Positions 1 to 8,771 of a stretch of 64,000 nt of DNA are shown here, in pieces. The number at the start of each line of letters is the position of its first letter. The stretch's first letter is position 1. The notes under the pieces were generated by a model that worked only from the letters and a program-made list of their open reading frames with translations, was not told where the DNA came from and made no database searches. Source of the DNA: JABJAG01 sp038137215 (GTDB lineage Bacteria > Pseudomonadota > Alphaproteobacteria > UBA6615); NCBI GenBank assembly GCA_038137215.1, contig JAYQBG010000002.1, forward strand, positions 62,001 through 126,000, written 5' to 3'. The translations under genes were made by a program, and so were the position numbers.

Positions 1-2099
1 GTGGAGCCGGAATCCGCGAGTTCGCGCAGCAGTTTGGCCGGCTCCCACTTGTCGCCCCATTCGGCGTGGAACCGGTCCAGCGTCGCGACAACTTCCGGCA
101 GGCCCACCGTATCGGCATAGAACATCGGCCCGCCCCGCCAGCGCGGGAACCCGTAGCCATGGAGCCAGACCACATCGACATCCGAGGCACGGATCGCGAG
201 ATCTTCCTCGAGAATTTTGGCGCCCTCATTGATCAGGGAATAAATACAGCGCTGGAGGATTTCCGTGTCGGAGATTTCTCGCCGGGTGATCCCCATTTCG
301 GCGGACCGTTCGTTCAGCAGAGTCTCGATTGCCGGGTCCGGCACCGCCGTCCGGCCGTCTTCATACCGGTACCAGCCCGCCCCGGTCTTCTGGCCATGGC
401 GGCCCATATCGCAAATCCGGTCGAGCAGCGGCGAGAAGCGCTCATCGGCCGGACGGGTCTCGGCCCGACGCTTCTCGATGGCCAGGCTGATGTCTAGCCC
501 GGCGAGGTCATAGACCCGGAAGGGCCCCATTCGAAAGCCGAAATCCTCGATCACCCGGTCCACATCCTGGGGCAGCGCGCCTTCCTCGACCAGGAAATCG
601 GCCTGCCGGAAATATGGCGCCAGCATGCGGTTTCCGACAAACCCGTCGCAGACCCCGACGACCACACCGGTCTTGCCGAGGGTTTTCGACAGGTCGAGCA
701 CCGTGGCGATGATGTCCGTCGCGGTTTTCTCCGCCCGCACGATCTCGAGCAGGGTCATGACATTGGCCGGGCTGAAGAAATGCATCCCCAGCACGTCCTG
801 AGGCCGTTGGGTGACTGCGGCAATCGCATCCACATCCAGGGTCGAGGTGTTGGTCGCCAGGATCGCGCCGTCCTTTGCGAGGCGGTCCAGTTCGGTGAAG
901 ACTGATTTCTTGACGTCCATCTCTTCGAAGACCGCCTCGATCACCAGGTCGGCATTCGCGACGGCATCCATTTCCACCGACCCCCGGATCAGGGCCATCC
1001 GGGCCGCCATGTCCTCATCGGACAAGCGTCCGCGTTTGCGGGTCGCGTCGTAATTCGCCTCGATCCGCGCCAGGCCCCTGTCGAGATTGTCCCGGGACGC
1101 CTCGATCACCGTGACCGGTAGGCCGGCATTGGCAAACGACATGGCGATCCCGCCGCCCATGGTCCCGGCCCCGAGGATCGCCACCGTCTCGACGGTCCGG
1201 CGCGGTATATCGGCGGGAATGTCGGGAATTTTCGACACCTGCCGCTCGGCAAAGAAGGCATGCACCAGCGAGCGCGATTCATCCGACGCGACCGCCTCTT
1301 CGCTGAGTTCGGCCTCACGGTCCCAGCCGTCCTCGAACGACATGGTCAGCGTGTTGGATACGCTTTCTAGGCAACGGAAGGGTGCGCGCTGGCCGCGGGC
1401 AGTCTTTTCCAGCCGCGCATGGGTTTCGGCCACGAGCGCTGCGCCCTCGGCGGGGTCGATGTCGATGTCCCGCTCGCTGACCCGGCGCGGTCCGGCGCGC
1501 TGTTCGACGAGTTTGTCGGCATAGGCCACCGCGCTCTCGACCAGATCAGCAGTCCCCGCAATGCGATCCACGAGCCCGATCTCGAGCGCGGTCTCGGCAT
1601 CCACCGGCGTCCCGCCGACGATCATCTCGAGACCCTTGCGGAAGCCCACCAGGCGCGGCAGGCGCTGGGTGCCGCTCGCGCCCGGGATCACACCGCGATG
1701 GACTTCGGGCAGGCCGAGCTGCGCATCGGGATCGACAATCCGGTAGTGACAGCCCAGCGCCAGCTCCAGCCCGCCACCCAGGGTCGGACCATGGATCGCC
1801 GCCACAACCGGCTTTGCGCTTGCCTCGACGATATTCATGAGATGCCGGGTCATGGGGAGAACCTGGCGGTCGGGCGTGTTGAATTCCCGGATATCGGCAC
1901 CGCCACAGAAATTGCGGCCGCTGCCGCAGATCACCAGCGCCTTGGTGCCCGGGTCGTCTTGCGCCAGCTCGATCAGTTCGGCAACTGACAGGCGCACCTG
2001 TTTGGCCAGCGCATTGACCGGCGGATTGTTGATCGTGATCACGCCCACGGGACCGCTCTGGCGGTACAGCACATGCGCGTTTGCATTCGTCACAGCCAT
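1..2099 (-). CDS. enoyl-CoA hydratase / 3-hydroxyacyl-CoA dehydrogenase, C-terminus cut by window edge
   Basis: This is a bifunctional fatty-acid beta-oxidation enzyme that hydrates enoyl-CoA and oxidises the L-3-hydroxyacyl-CoA with NAD+. The frame stays open for 699 codons from the ATG at 2099 to the left edge. The N-terminal crotonase domain shows NPPVNAL, an oxyanion-hole segment CGGADIREF and the GGGLELALG / LPEVHRG motifs. A Rossmann domain begins near residue 290 with VAILGAGTMGGGIAM and is followed by GMHFFSPANVMTLLEIV, the usual dehydrogenase signature. FadJ/PaaZ-like enzymes of this order are about 700 residues, so only the last residues and the stop should be missing. A GGGGGAG ribosome site sits just before the ATG. 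Chain-length specificity cannot be read from the sequence. Confidence 0.93.
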   Translation of the reverse strand, partial: MAVTNANAHVLYRQSGPVGVITINNPPVNALAKQVRLSVAELIELAQDDPGTKALVICGSGRNFCGGADIREFNTPDRQVLPMTRHLMNIVEASAKPVVAAIHGPTLGGGLELALGCHYRIVDPDAQLGLPEVHRGVIPGASGTQRLPRLVGFRKGLEMIVGGTPVDAETALEIGLVDRIAGTADLVESAVAYADKLVEQRAGPRRVSERDIDIDPAEGAALVAETHARLEKTARGQRAPFRCLESVSNTLTMSFEDGWDREAELSEEAVASDESRSLVHAFFAERQVSKIPDIPADIPRRTVETVAILGAGTMGGGIAMSFANAGLPVTVIEASRDNLDRGLARIEANYDATRKRGRLSDEDMAARMALIRGSVEMDAVANADLVIEAVFEEMDVKKSVFTELDRLAKDGAILATNTSTLDVDAIAAVTQRPQDVLGMHFFSPANVMTLLEIVRAEKTATDIIATVLDLSKTLGKTGVVVGVCDGFVGNRMLAPYFRQADFLVEEGALPQDVDRVIEDFGFRMGPFRVYDLAGLDISLAIEKRRAETRPADERFSPLLDRICDMGRHGQKTGAGWYRYEDGRTAVPDPAIETLLNERSAEMGITRREISDTEILQRCIYSLINEGAKILEEDLAIRASDVDVVWLHGYGFPRWRGGPMFYADTVGLPEVVATLDRFHAEWGDKWEPAKLLRELADSGS

Positions 2100-2317
2100 C
2101 ACTCCCCCAGAAGATAGGCGGACAAGTCCTACCCAGTGTGACTACAGCACCGCTACCGGCAGCGCAATCGCCCTGCCCGCCCGGTACGAATGGCAGGGGC
2201 GTCAACACGGTATGGCCGCCCGCTCGCGTACCCGTGCCGGCCCTGCTAGAATCGGAACCTGACCCGACGGTCAGCCGGACATGCCCCTTGCCCCATGTCC
2301 GGAGTTTGCCAATCACA

Positions 2318-3724
2318 ATGGACGTATCGATGGCAGATCACAGCTTGCCACGGCCCAGCCCGGGGCTCCTCATGTCGGCCCTTGCGACGATTGTCGCCGG
2401 CGTGCTGCTGGCCGCACCGCTCTGGACCGACGATCCCGGCGTGCTGCCGGCGGCCGGGGTCATCCTGTTCGCCATCGTCAACTGGGCCGCAGGTGTCCTG
2501 CCCCAGCACATCACCGCGCTGCTGCTCTTCCTGACCGCCGTGGTTCTGGGAATCGCGCCGGCCGATGTGGTCTTCTCCGGCTTTCATGCGAGCGCGACCT
2601 GGCTCGTCTTCGGCGGCTTCATCATCTCCATCGCGGCCCAGCAATCCGGCCTGGCGGCCCGGTTCGTGCGCGTCCTGCTGACCAAGCTGCCGGCGCGCTA
2701 CATGGCCATGGCTGCCGGATTGGCCGGCGCGGGCATCCTGCTCAGCTTCATCATGCCCTCGGCCTCGGGCCGGGTGGTCCTGATGGTGCCGCTGGCCGTC
2801 GCACTGGCCGGACGGCTGGGCTTTGCCGAGAACACCCGCGCGCGCCACGGGCTGGTGATCGCGGCGGGCTGGGGCACCACCATCCCCGCCTTCGGCATCC
2901 TGCCCTCCAACGTCGTCAACATGGCCTTTGTCGGTGCTTCAGAGAGCATCTTCGGGATCGGGTTTTCCTATTTCGGATACACGATCCTGAACTTCCCGAT
3001 TCTGGGCGTCATGGGCGCGGCGATCTCCGTGGTCGTGATCACCTTCCTGTTCGGCGCCAAACCGAACATGACGGGCGATGCCGAGATGGGCACCCGCGCC
3101 AGCCCCGGCGAGCAGCGCCTGCTTGCCATCATGCTGATTGCGCTGGCCTTCTGGATGACGGATTCCCTGCACGGCATTTCACCGGCCTGGGTGGCGCTGG
3201 CCGCCGCGCTGCTCTGCATGACGCCCGGCATCGGCGTGGTCTCCACCTCGGTGATGACCAAGGACGTCAATTACGGCGCCTGGCTGTTCGTCGCCGGCGT
3301 CATCGGTGTCGGCGCGATTGCCAACGACACCGGCCTGGGTGGCGCCATCGGCGAGTTGCTGCTCGCCAATGTGCCGCTCAGCCAGGATGGCGGGATCGTG
3401 ACCTTCTACGAGATTTTCGCGGTCAGCGCCGCGGTGGGCCTGGTGACCACCTTCCCGGCTGCGCCGCCGATCGTGACCTCTTTCTCGGATGCGATTGCCC
3501 AGGCCACCGCCTGGCCGCTGGAATCCGTGCTGCTCGCACAGGTGCCCAGCTGGATGATCTATCCCTTCCCCCATGAGGCCCCGCCCGTGGCCATCGCCAT
3601 GGCGCTGGGCGGTGTGCCCATGCGCGAGGGACTGCGCTTTCTTGCGATCTATTTCGTGATCGGCATGCTGGTTATCCTGCCGCTGCAATATCTCTGGGGC
3701 CGCCTGCTCGGCTTCTACCCCTGA
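2318..3724 (+). CDS. SLC13 (DASS)-family anion permease
   Basis: A 468-residue integral membrane protein with about a dozen hydrophobic helices. It resembles sodium-coupled or exchange carriers for di- and tricarboxylates or other small anions (SLC13/DASS family). Recognisable pieces are the early helix FAIVNWAAGVLP, FGGFIISIAAQQSG, a first re-entrant-like segment with IMPSASGRVVLMVPL, and a second GTTIPAFGILPSNVVNM. The open frame extends back to 2081, but that part overlaps the start of the divergent hydratase gene and is hydrophilic. I therefore prefer the ATG at 2318 (or 2330), which puts the first helix about 15 residues from the N-terminus. The substrate is not determinable; C4-dicarboxylates would suit the neighbourhood. 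Confidence 0.82.
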   Translation: MDVSMADHSLPRPSPGLLMSALATIVAGVLLAAPLWTDDPGVLPAAGVILFAIVNWAAGVLPQHITALLLFLTAVVLGIAPADVVFSGFHASATWLVFGGFIISIAAQQSGLAARFVRVLLTKLPARYMAMAAGLAGAGILLSFIMPSASGRVVLMVPLAVALAGRLGFAENTRARHGLVIAAGWGTTIPAFGILPSNVVNMAFVGASESIFGIGFSYFGYTILNFPILGVMGAAISVVVITFLFGAKPNMTGDAEMGTRASPGEQRLLAIMLIALAFWMTDSLHGISPAWVALAAALLCMTPGIGVVSTSVMTKDVNYGAWLFVAGVIGVGAIANDTGLGGAIGELLLANVPLSQDGGIVTFYEIFAVSAAVGLVTTFPAAPPIVTSFSDAIAQATAWPLESVLLAQVPSWMIYPFPHEAPPVAIAMALGGVPMREGLRFLAIYFVIGMLVILPLQYLWGRLLGFYP

Positions 3725-3754
3725 TCACAACCACGCCTTTCAAGGAGACAACAC

Positions 3755-4066
3755 ATGCAGTTCATGGTGCATATCAAGGTCGACCTGCCAGGTGACATGG
3801 ACCCGGCAAAGGTCCGGGAACTCGGTGAGGCCGAGGCCGAACGTGCGATCGAGGCGGTCCAGGCCGGCAAGCTCCGCAAAATCTGGCGGATCGTCGGCGC
3901 GCGAGAGAACTTCTCGGTCTGGGAGACCGACACGCTGGAGGAATTCCACGCCCTGATTTCGTCCTTCCCGCTGCATCCCTGGATGAGTGTCGATGTCACA
4001 CCGATCATCGAACACCCCGCGACCAAGGCCTATGAGGAAAAGGTCGGCCCCTTCCCGCCGCTCTAG
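3755..4066 (+). CDS. muconolactone isomerase-like small protein
   Basis: A 103-residue protein of the muconolactone delta-isomerase family (CatC type, usually 92-98 residues). These are small ferredoxin-like-fold proteins that shift the double bond of muconolactone in the beta-ketoadipate pathway. The family pattern is clear: an MQFMVHIKVDLPG start, the conserved stretch RKIWRIVGARENFSVWE, and FPLHPWMSVDVTPI near the C-terminus. An AAGGAGA site precedes the ATG. It lies 30 bp after the permease and may be co-transcribed with it. No other ortho-cleavage gene (catA, catB, pcaD) is visible, so the true substrate may differ from muconolactone. Confidence 0.85.
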   Translation: MQFMVHIKVDLPGDMDPAKVRELGEAEAERAIEAVQAGKLRKIWRIVGARENFSVWETDTLEEFHALISSFPLHPWMSVDVTPIIEHPATKAYEEKVGPFPPL

Positions 4067-4095
4067 GCACGGCCCCGCCTGCGTCATTGCGCGAA

Positions 4096-4164
4096 CCCAC
4101 CTCACCCCGGCTCTCTCTTCCCGGGAGGAGAGGGTGGTGAGCGAAGCGAGCCGGGTGAAGTGGG
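4096..4164. repeat. nested palindromic repeat between convergent genes
   Basis: Two arms of about 17 bases (4096-4113 and 4148-4164) are nearly perfect inverted copies. They enclose a second inverted pair, CTCTCTTCCC / GGGAGGAGAG (4111-4130 region). It lies between the convergent isomerase-like and glutathione transferase genes and could fold as a cruciform or RNA hairpin that separates the two transcripts. It has no T-tract, so an intrinsic terminator is not certain. Confidence 0.6.
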
Positions 4165-4187
4165 CCTGAGGCCGGGTCGTCGTCTCT

Positions 4188-4991
4188 CTAGTACCCCCGT
4201 TCGGCCTTGAGGTCGGTCGCCGTGCGGTAAAAATCAGGGTAGCGTTCGGATATTCGTGCTCCGGGATAGAACGCGGCGGCAAAGGACGGGCGTTCGCGGA
4301 TGCGGCCGAGCCAGGCCGTCATTTCCGGCAGGTCGTCTTCCCACAAAAACCCGTAGCCGAGATCGTCCATACGGTCGATCAGCGGCGTCACCTGGGCATC
4401 GACCATGGTGTATTGCGGGCCCATGATCCACGGGCCGCCATCCTCCCGGATCGCCGCGTCGATCCGCTCGCAGGTCTGGCGAATCTGAAACTCGGCATAT
4501 TCCAGCTCGGCCTTGCCGAAGCCTTTCTGGGACATGCGCTGATAGAACTGCTTGCGCAGGGGCAGCCGGTCGGCATGGGCGGCAAATTCCCCGTCGCTGG
4601 CTTTGGCAAACCGCATCGGGGCGAGCATGTTGGCGAAGGTCGGCACCCGGACGGCAACGGTGGGCACCTCATCGATATAGCGCATCCAGGCGCGCATGCG
4701 GGCGCGGCCTACCGGGTCGGGCGGCGCCAGTGCCGGTTCGGGAATGACCTCTTCAAGGTATTCCAGAATGGCGGAGGATTCGATCAGCACCGTGCCGTCA
4801 TGCACGAAGGTCGGCACCACGCCGTTGGGATTGAGCTTCAGATAGTCGGGCTCGAGCTGCTCGAACTTGCCCAGATCGACATCATGTTCGATCCAGTCCT
4901 TGTTCATCTCGGGCAGGCCCTTCTCGGCCAGTGTGATCCGCACCTTCTGACTGCAGGTCGATTGCGGCGCCTGGTACATCTCGAATGTCAT
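4188..4991 (-). CDS. glutathione S-transferase family protein (tandem copy 1)
   Basis: A 267-residue protein with an N-terminal thioredoxin-like GST domain and a C-terminal helical domain. The N-terminus shows STCSQKVRITLAEKGL, the cis-proline strand NPNGVVPTF and the glutathione-binding VLIESSAILEYLEE. It closely resembles the next gene upstream (4988-5761), with which it overlaps by four bases, so the two are a tandem duplication in one transcript. The length exceeds classical bacterial GSTs (about 200-210) and is nearer to the beta-etherase / LigF-like group, but that specific role is only a possibility. In the window the pair sits among genes with lactone and aromatic-acid flavour. Confidence 0.85.
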   Translation of the reverse strand: MTFEMYQAPQSTCSQKVRITLAEKGLPEMNKDWIEHDVDLGKFEQLEPDYLKLNPNGVVPTFVHDGTVLIESSAILEYLEEVIPEPALAPPDPVGRARMRAWMRYIDEVPTVAVRVPTFANMLAPMRFAKASDGEFAAHADRLPLRKQFYQRMSQKGFGKAELEYAEFQIRQTCERIDAAIREDGGPWIMGPQYTMVDAQVTPLIDRMDDLGYGFLWEDDLPEMTAWLGRIRERPSFAAAFYPGARISERYPDFYRTATDLKAERGY

Positions 4992-5761
4992 GCTGACGTT
5001 TTCTCCTCAAAGAACTGCGGATATTTCTCACTCACATTGGTGCCCGGATAGAACGCAATGTCGAAGGAAGGACGCGCCTTGATCCGGTCGAACCAGGCCA
5101 CCATGCCCGGCAGGTCGTCCTGCCATATCCCGGCATAGCCCAGATCAGCCATCCGCTGGATCAGGGGCGTCAGGGTTACATCGATCAGGCTATATTGTGC
5201 GCCCAGAATCCAGGGGCCGCCGGTTTGCGACATGGCCTTGTCGATCCGTTCCGAGGTCTGGCGGATCTGGGCCAGGGCGTTGTCCACCTCGGCATCGCCG
5301 AACCCGCCGGTCCGGCCCATCCGTCGATAGAAGGCCTTGCGGAGCGGCATCTTCTCCACCCGGGCCTCGAACTCTTCATCGGTGGCGTTCTCGTAGCGCA
5401 GCGGCCGGAACACATCGTTGAAGGAAGGCACCCGCACCGCCGGTGTCGGCACTTCTTCCATATAGCGCATCCAGGCGCGCAAGCGCGCACGGCCAAGTGC
5501 ATCGCGCGGCACCAGCGGCGGCTCGGGGAAAATCTCGTCGAGATATTCCACAATCACCGAGGATTCGATGACCGGCTCACCGTCATGAACGAGGGTCGGC
5601 ACGACGCCGTTTGGGTTGAGCTCAAGATATTCCGGCGTCAGGTGATCACCCGTGGCGAAATACAATTCACGGCTCACCCAGTCGATACACTTCTCGGCCA
5701 GGCAAATCCGGACCTTCTGGCTGCACGTAGAATGATCCGAATGATAGAGCTCAAGCGCCAT
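4988..5761 (-). CDS. glutathione S-transferase family protein (tandem copy 2)
   Basis: A 257-residue GST-fold protein and the first gene of the two-gene unit. Motifs match its neighbour: STCSQKVRICLAEK at residues 10-23, NPNGVVPTLVHDG around 52-64, and PVIESSVIVEYLDEIFPE just after. The cysteine of STCSQ lies where Ser/Cys catalytic residues occur in beta- and omega-like GSTs, which suggests possible thiol chemistry such as glutathione-dependent ether cleavage, dehalogenation or lyase activity. The C-terminal helical domain contains GGPWILGAQYSLIDVTLTPL, the usual hydrophobic-staple region. The ATG at 5761 is preceded by GGGAGGACG. Confidence 0.86.
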   Translation of the reverse strand: MALELYHSDHSTCSQKVRICLAEKCIDWVSRELYFATGDHLTPEYLELNPNGVVPTLVHDGEPVIESSVIVEYLDEIFPEPPLVPRDALGRARLRAWMRYMEEVPTPAVRVPSFNDVFRPLRYENATDEEFEARVEKMPLRKAFYRRMGRTGGFGDAEVDNALAQIRQTSERIDKAMSQTGGPWILGAQYSLIDVTLTPLIQRMADLGYAGIWQDDLPGMVAWFDRIKARPSFDIAFYPGTNVSEKYPQFFEEKTSA

Positions 5762-5924
5762 AGAAACGTCCTCCCGACAATTTGAATCGCGCGATCTGAA
5801 CGCCGCGCTTACTCTTTTTATAACAACCCCAAAGCTTCGCGTCCCCGCCCGGAATCCACGTAGCTGACATGACCCGATTACATTTTGCAGCCCTTGCTGC
5901 CGCCGTCATCCTGTTCAGCCGTCC

Positions 5925-6908
5925 ATGGCCCATGCCGACCGGATCAACCTGACGGACTGGCCGGACCCGGACTCGCTCAGCCAGACAAGCGGCGAGCGGG
6001 TCACATATCCCAGCCACAGCCCGTTCACGCTCTGGGAAGTCGGCAAAAGCGAGGCGCTCGACCCGCCGACCGATGCGCGCGCGACGCTGTTCATCCCGGA
6101 CGGAACCAGCCCAGAGAGCCCGGCCCCCGCCGTGGTCCTCCTCCATGGAGCCGCCGGCGTGCTGGGCGCACGTGAACTGACCTACGGCGCGCAGTTTGCC
6201 GAGATGGGAGTTGCGGCCCTGGCAGTCGATGCCTTCGGAGCGCGCCGGGACAAGGCAAGCGGGTTCATCGACCGGCTTCTCAACATCACCGAAACCATGC
6301 TGATCGCGGACGCCTATGCGGGCCTGCGTTACCTCAACAGCCTGTGCGAGGTGGATGGCAGCAAGGTCGCGCTGATGGGATTTTCCTATGGTGGCATGTC
6401 CACCATGCTGGCCGCCTTTGAACAGACCGCCGCTGCGCTCAGCCCGGACGACCTTCGGTTTTCCGCCCATGTGTCCTATTACGGCCCCTGTCTGGCGCGT
6501 TTCGACAACACCCGCGCCACCGGTGCCCCGGTGCTGTTGCTGGCCGGGGCCCAGGACGAGATCGTCGATCCCGATCGGTGCAACGAAATTGTCGAGGATC
6601 TGCGCGCGGGCGGGGCAGAGGCCGCGTTCACCGTCTATGAGGGTGCTTATCACCAGTGGGACGGCCGGTTCGCCGGGCCGCGGACCATCGGGCGCAACCT
6701 CGCACCGTGTGAGTTCAACGTGAATGAAAAGGGCGTGGTGCGGGACACCTTCACCTTCCTGCCCATGTCCGGCCCCTTCCTGCGCAAGCTGATCCTGGGG
6801 GCCTGTGTCGGCAGCGAGGGCTATCTGATCGGCCGCGACGATGCCATCCGCGCCCGCTCCAACGCCGAAGTTGGCGCCTTCCTGATGCGGGCCTTCAACG
6901 GCCGCTAG
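5925..6908 (+). CDS. dienelactone hydrolase-like alpha/beta hydrolase, signal peptide out of frame
   Basis: The open frame encodes 327 residues with an alpha/beta-hydrolase core. It has VVLLHGAAGV (oxyanion strand), GFSYGGMS as nucleophile elbow with Ser, LLAGAQDEIVD carrying the likely acid, and AYHQWD with the likely catalytic His. It belongs to the dienelactone hydrolase superfamily, where the nucleophile is usually Cys. Just upstream, an ATG at 5869 in a different frame encodes a good signal-peptide start (MTRLHFAALAAAVILF). Restoring one base near 5917-5921 would join it to PSMAHADR, giving an ideal AHA cleavage site. The gene as written therefore either lost its secretion signal through a one-base deletion or contains a sequencing error. 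No ribosome site precedes the ATG at 5925. Confidence 0.75.
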   Translation: MAHADRINLTDWPDPDSLSQTSGERVTYPSHSPFTLWEVGKSEALDPPTDARATLFIPDGTSPESPAPAVVLLHGAAGVLGARELTYGAQFAEMGVAALAVDAFGARRDKASGFIDRLLNITETMLIADAYAGLRYLNSLCEVDGSKVALMGFSYGGMSTMLAAFEQTAAALSPDDLRFSAHVSYYGPCLARFDNTRATGAPVLLLAGAQDEIVDPDRCNEIVEDLRAGGAEAAFTVYEGAYHQWDGRFAGPRTIGRNLAPCEFNVNEKGVVRDTFTFLPMSGPFLRKLILGACVGSEGYLIGRDDAIRARSNAEVGAFLMRAFNGR

Positions 6909-6928
6909 CGGCAGGTACGACACTCCGT

Positions 6929-7483
6929 GTCATGGCCGGACCTGTTCCGGCCATCCACGTCGGCGCTTCACGCTCCGCCGTCAATGGAGCCGATGGACGT
7001 GGATGCCCGCAACAAGTGCGGGCATGACGGTTTAAGAAACCAATTCCGTCATTGCGAGGGCCCTTGATGAGATGCTCCTCCCAGTGACGTGGTGGGTTCG
7101 ACACCGCCGTCGCCGCACCCCACATCGTCATGCCCGGACTTGATCCGGGCATCCCGGTCGAAGTCTCGCCGAGACCGATAGAAGATACGCGGATCAAGTC
7201 CGCGTATGACGTTTGAGGGAGACAGCCAATGACCACGTGACCTGGAGAATGGCCGCACCTCACCACCCATCGTCGTTCCCGCGCAGGCGGGAACCCATAC
7301 ACGCAGGCGATCGCCCGGTTTAGCGTCCGGGTTTATGGACGCCCGCCTGCGCAGGCATGACGATCGAAGGGTCATGACCGTCATTGCGAGGGCCTTTGGT
7401 GCGCGGACAGTGACCCGCGGCAATCCAGAACGGCCTCTCATGTGATGGAGCAACTGGATGGATTCGCTGCGTTCGCAATGACG
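6929..7483. repeat. cluster of palindromic intergenic repeats
   Basis: The 623-base gap between the hydrolase and the CMD-like gene contains no credible gene. It holds several inverted-repeat units back to back: 6929-7029 (arms based on GTCATGGCCGGA... and ...CGGGCATGAC), 7126-7211 (CGTCATGCCCGG ... TATGACG), 7271-7362 (CGTCGTTCCCGCGCAGGCGG ... GCATGACG) and 7380-7483 (GTCATTGCGAGG ... GCAATCCAG ... CGCAATGACGG). Related copies occur at 20964-21180, 24188-24280 and 57165-57482. They look like genome-wide REP/MITE-like elements. Peptides translated from them (for example VWVPACAGTT) are typical artefacts. Confidence 0.8.
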
Positions 7484-7531
7484 GCGTAAGTTCGACGCCC
7501 CTTTCGCTGCCCTCAAAACCTTCGGATGCGC

Positions 7532-8113
7532 CTATTCCTTCAGCGGGGCAGCCCAGCCCTCCGGGACCTTCACGCGAAACGTGTTGAGTACGGCGGCCAT
7601 GTGGTTGTAGTGGCCGAAGATGGCAATCAGCTCGACCAGTTTTGCCTCGCCAAAGACTTCGATGGCCCGGTCATAGACGCCGCCACTGACCTGCCGGGTC
7701 TCGAGAAGCTCGGTGATCAGGTCGTAAACCAGTTCCTCATCGGCTTTTTCAAAGCTGGGCCGGGTGCGGGCCTCGATGGCATCGATGATTGCCGGGTCGA
7801 TCCCGGCATCCAGGGCCTCAACCTTGTGGACACACCATTCAAGTTGCGCCGACCAATGGCGCGCGGTCATCACGATAACGAGCTCGGAAATGCGTTTCTC
7901 ATGGCTCGAACCGTGGCGTGCATAGTTGCCAAGCGCGAAGGCGTGCTCGGCCAGGGGCGGGCTGCGCAGCCAGGCGTTCATCGGGCCGCTGATGCGCCCC
8001 GTTTGGCTGGCGATCATACGCGCCGCCGCCGCACGCCGTGCATCGTCCATATCGGCGTCCGTCAGCCGTTTGAGCCGGCCGTCCATGCCATCATCGGATG
8101 CTTCATGTGCCAT
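7532..8113 (-). CDS. carboxymuconolactone decarboxylase family protein
   Basis: A 193-residue, all-helical protein of the CMD/AhpD-like superfamily. The central stretch ELVIVMTARHWSAQLEWCVHKVEALDAGI is the usual core helix pair with Glu, Cys and His. The family includes 4-carboxymuconolactone decarboxylase and peroxidase-type AhpD; this protein lacks the AhpD CxxC pair, so peroxidase activity is unlikely. The C-terminal LVELIAIFGHYNHMAAVLNTFRV is also family-typical. It lies 20 bases after the repaired stop of the methyltransferase (8134) and is probably co-transcribed with it. More distant paralogues occur at 10438-11010 and 57499-58056. Confidence 0.83.
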   Translation of the reverse strand: MAHEASDDGMDGRLKRLTDADMDDARRAAAARMIASQTGRISGPMNAWLRSPPLAEHAFALGNYARHGSSHEKRISELVIVMTARHWSAQLEWCVHKVEALDAGIDPAIIDAIEARTRPSFEKADEELVYDLITELLETRQVSGGVYDRAIEVFGEAKLVELIAIFGHYNHMAAVLNTFRVKVPEGWAAPLKE

Positions 8114-8133
8114 TCCCGTCTTCCCCCCTTAGT

Positions 8134-8770
8134 TCATTGTCCGTTTCGGTTTGCCGTCACGACGAAGAGCGGATCGCTGCGCCCGGGATCAGGTGACAGA
8201 TGGGTATAGGCTGGCTCCCCGAAACAATCCGCCTGCCGAAAATAGGTGGCGACCAGCCCGATATGTCCGGAATCGTCCAGCGCGCGCCAAACCGCTACCG
8301 CCTTGGTCGGAAAGCAGCGGTTGGAAAAGCTGACAACACAGACCCCCCCCGGGCACGAGCACGCGCCCGATCTCGGCGAAGACCTTCAGCGGCCGGGTGA
8401 GATACTGCACCGACAGGGCGATCAGGCAGGCGTCGAAGCTGGCATCCGCGAAAGGCAGAACCGGATCGGCGTTGAGGTTCTGCACATGCCGGTCCGTCAG
8501 GACCGGGTTCGCCTCGAGTTCGGCGGAATTCATGCCGAGACCGGTGACCTGCGCGAACGGCGTCTCCGGCAGATGCGAGACCCAGCTCGACATCAGGTCG
8601 AGCACCCGGGCGTTCTCCGGCAACAGCTGCCCATAGAACGATGTCAGGGCCGCGCGCGCCGGTTCGTCGAGATGGTGCACCATGCGCGGCAGAACATAGA
8701 AGACGGCATCGTCGTCCTCATCCGTGCGCGCGAAATGCTCGTGAAGAAACCGGAGCTCGGCGTTACTCAC
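8134..8770 (-). pseudogene. SAM-dependent methyltransferase frameshifted at a C8 run
   Basis: The GTG at 8770 opens a class I methyltransferase-like protein: NARVLDLMSSWVSHLP as the SAM-binding strand, ADPVLPFADASFDACLIALSVQYL, then RPLKVFAEIGRVLVPGG. At the run of eight C (8343-8350) the frame slips, and the tail of the uninterrupted frame (to 8189) is unlike any methyltransferase. Removing one base gives GGVCVVSFSNRCFPTKAV, a normal final beta strand, and continues through PAYTHLSPDPG to a TGA at 8134. I conclude that the original gene spans 8134-8770 (about 211 residues). A one-base insertion in the homopolymer breaks it, or else it is a sequencing error or phase-variable tract. It begins right at the stop of the upstream gamma-glutamyltransferase-like gene. 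Confidence 0.8.
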
Positions 8771-8771
8771 C

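Noticed and set aside
7049..7516. 155-codon minus-strand frame in the 6.9-7.5 kb gap
   Set aside because: Its peptide is built from the intergenic palindromic repeats (VWVPACAGTT, VIRGLDPRI, RHCERSESIQ), a common false-positive protein.
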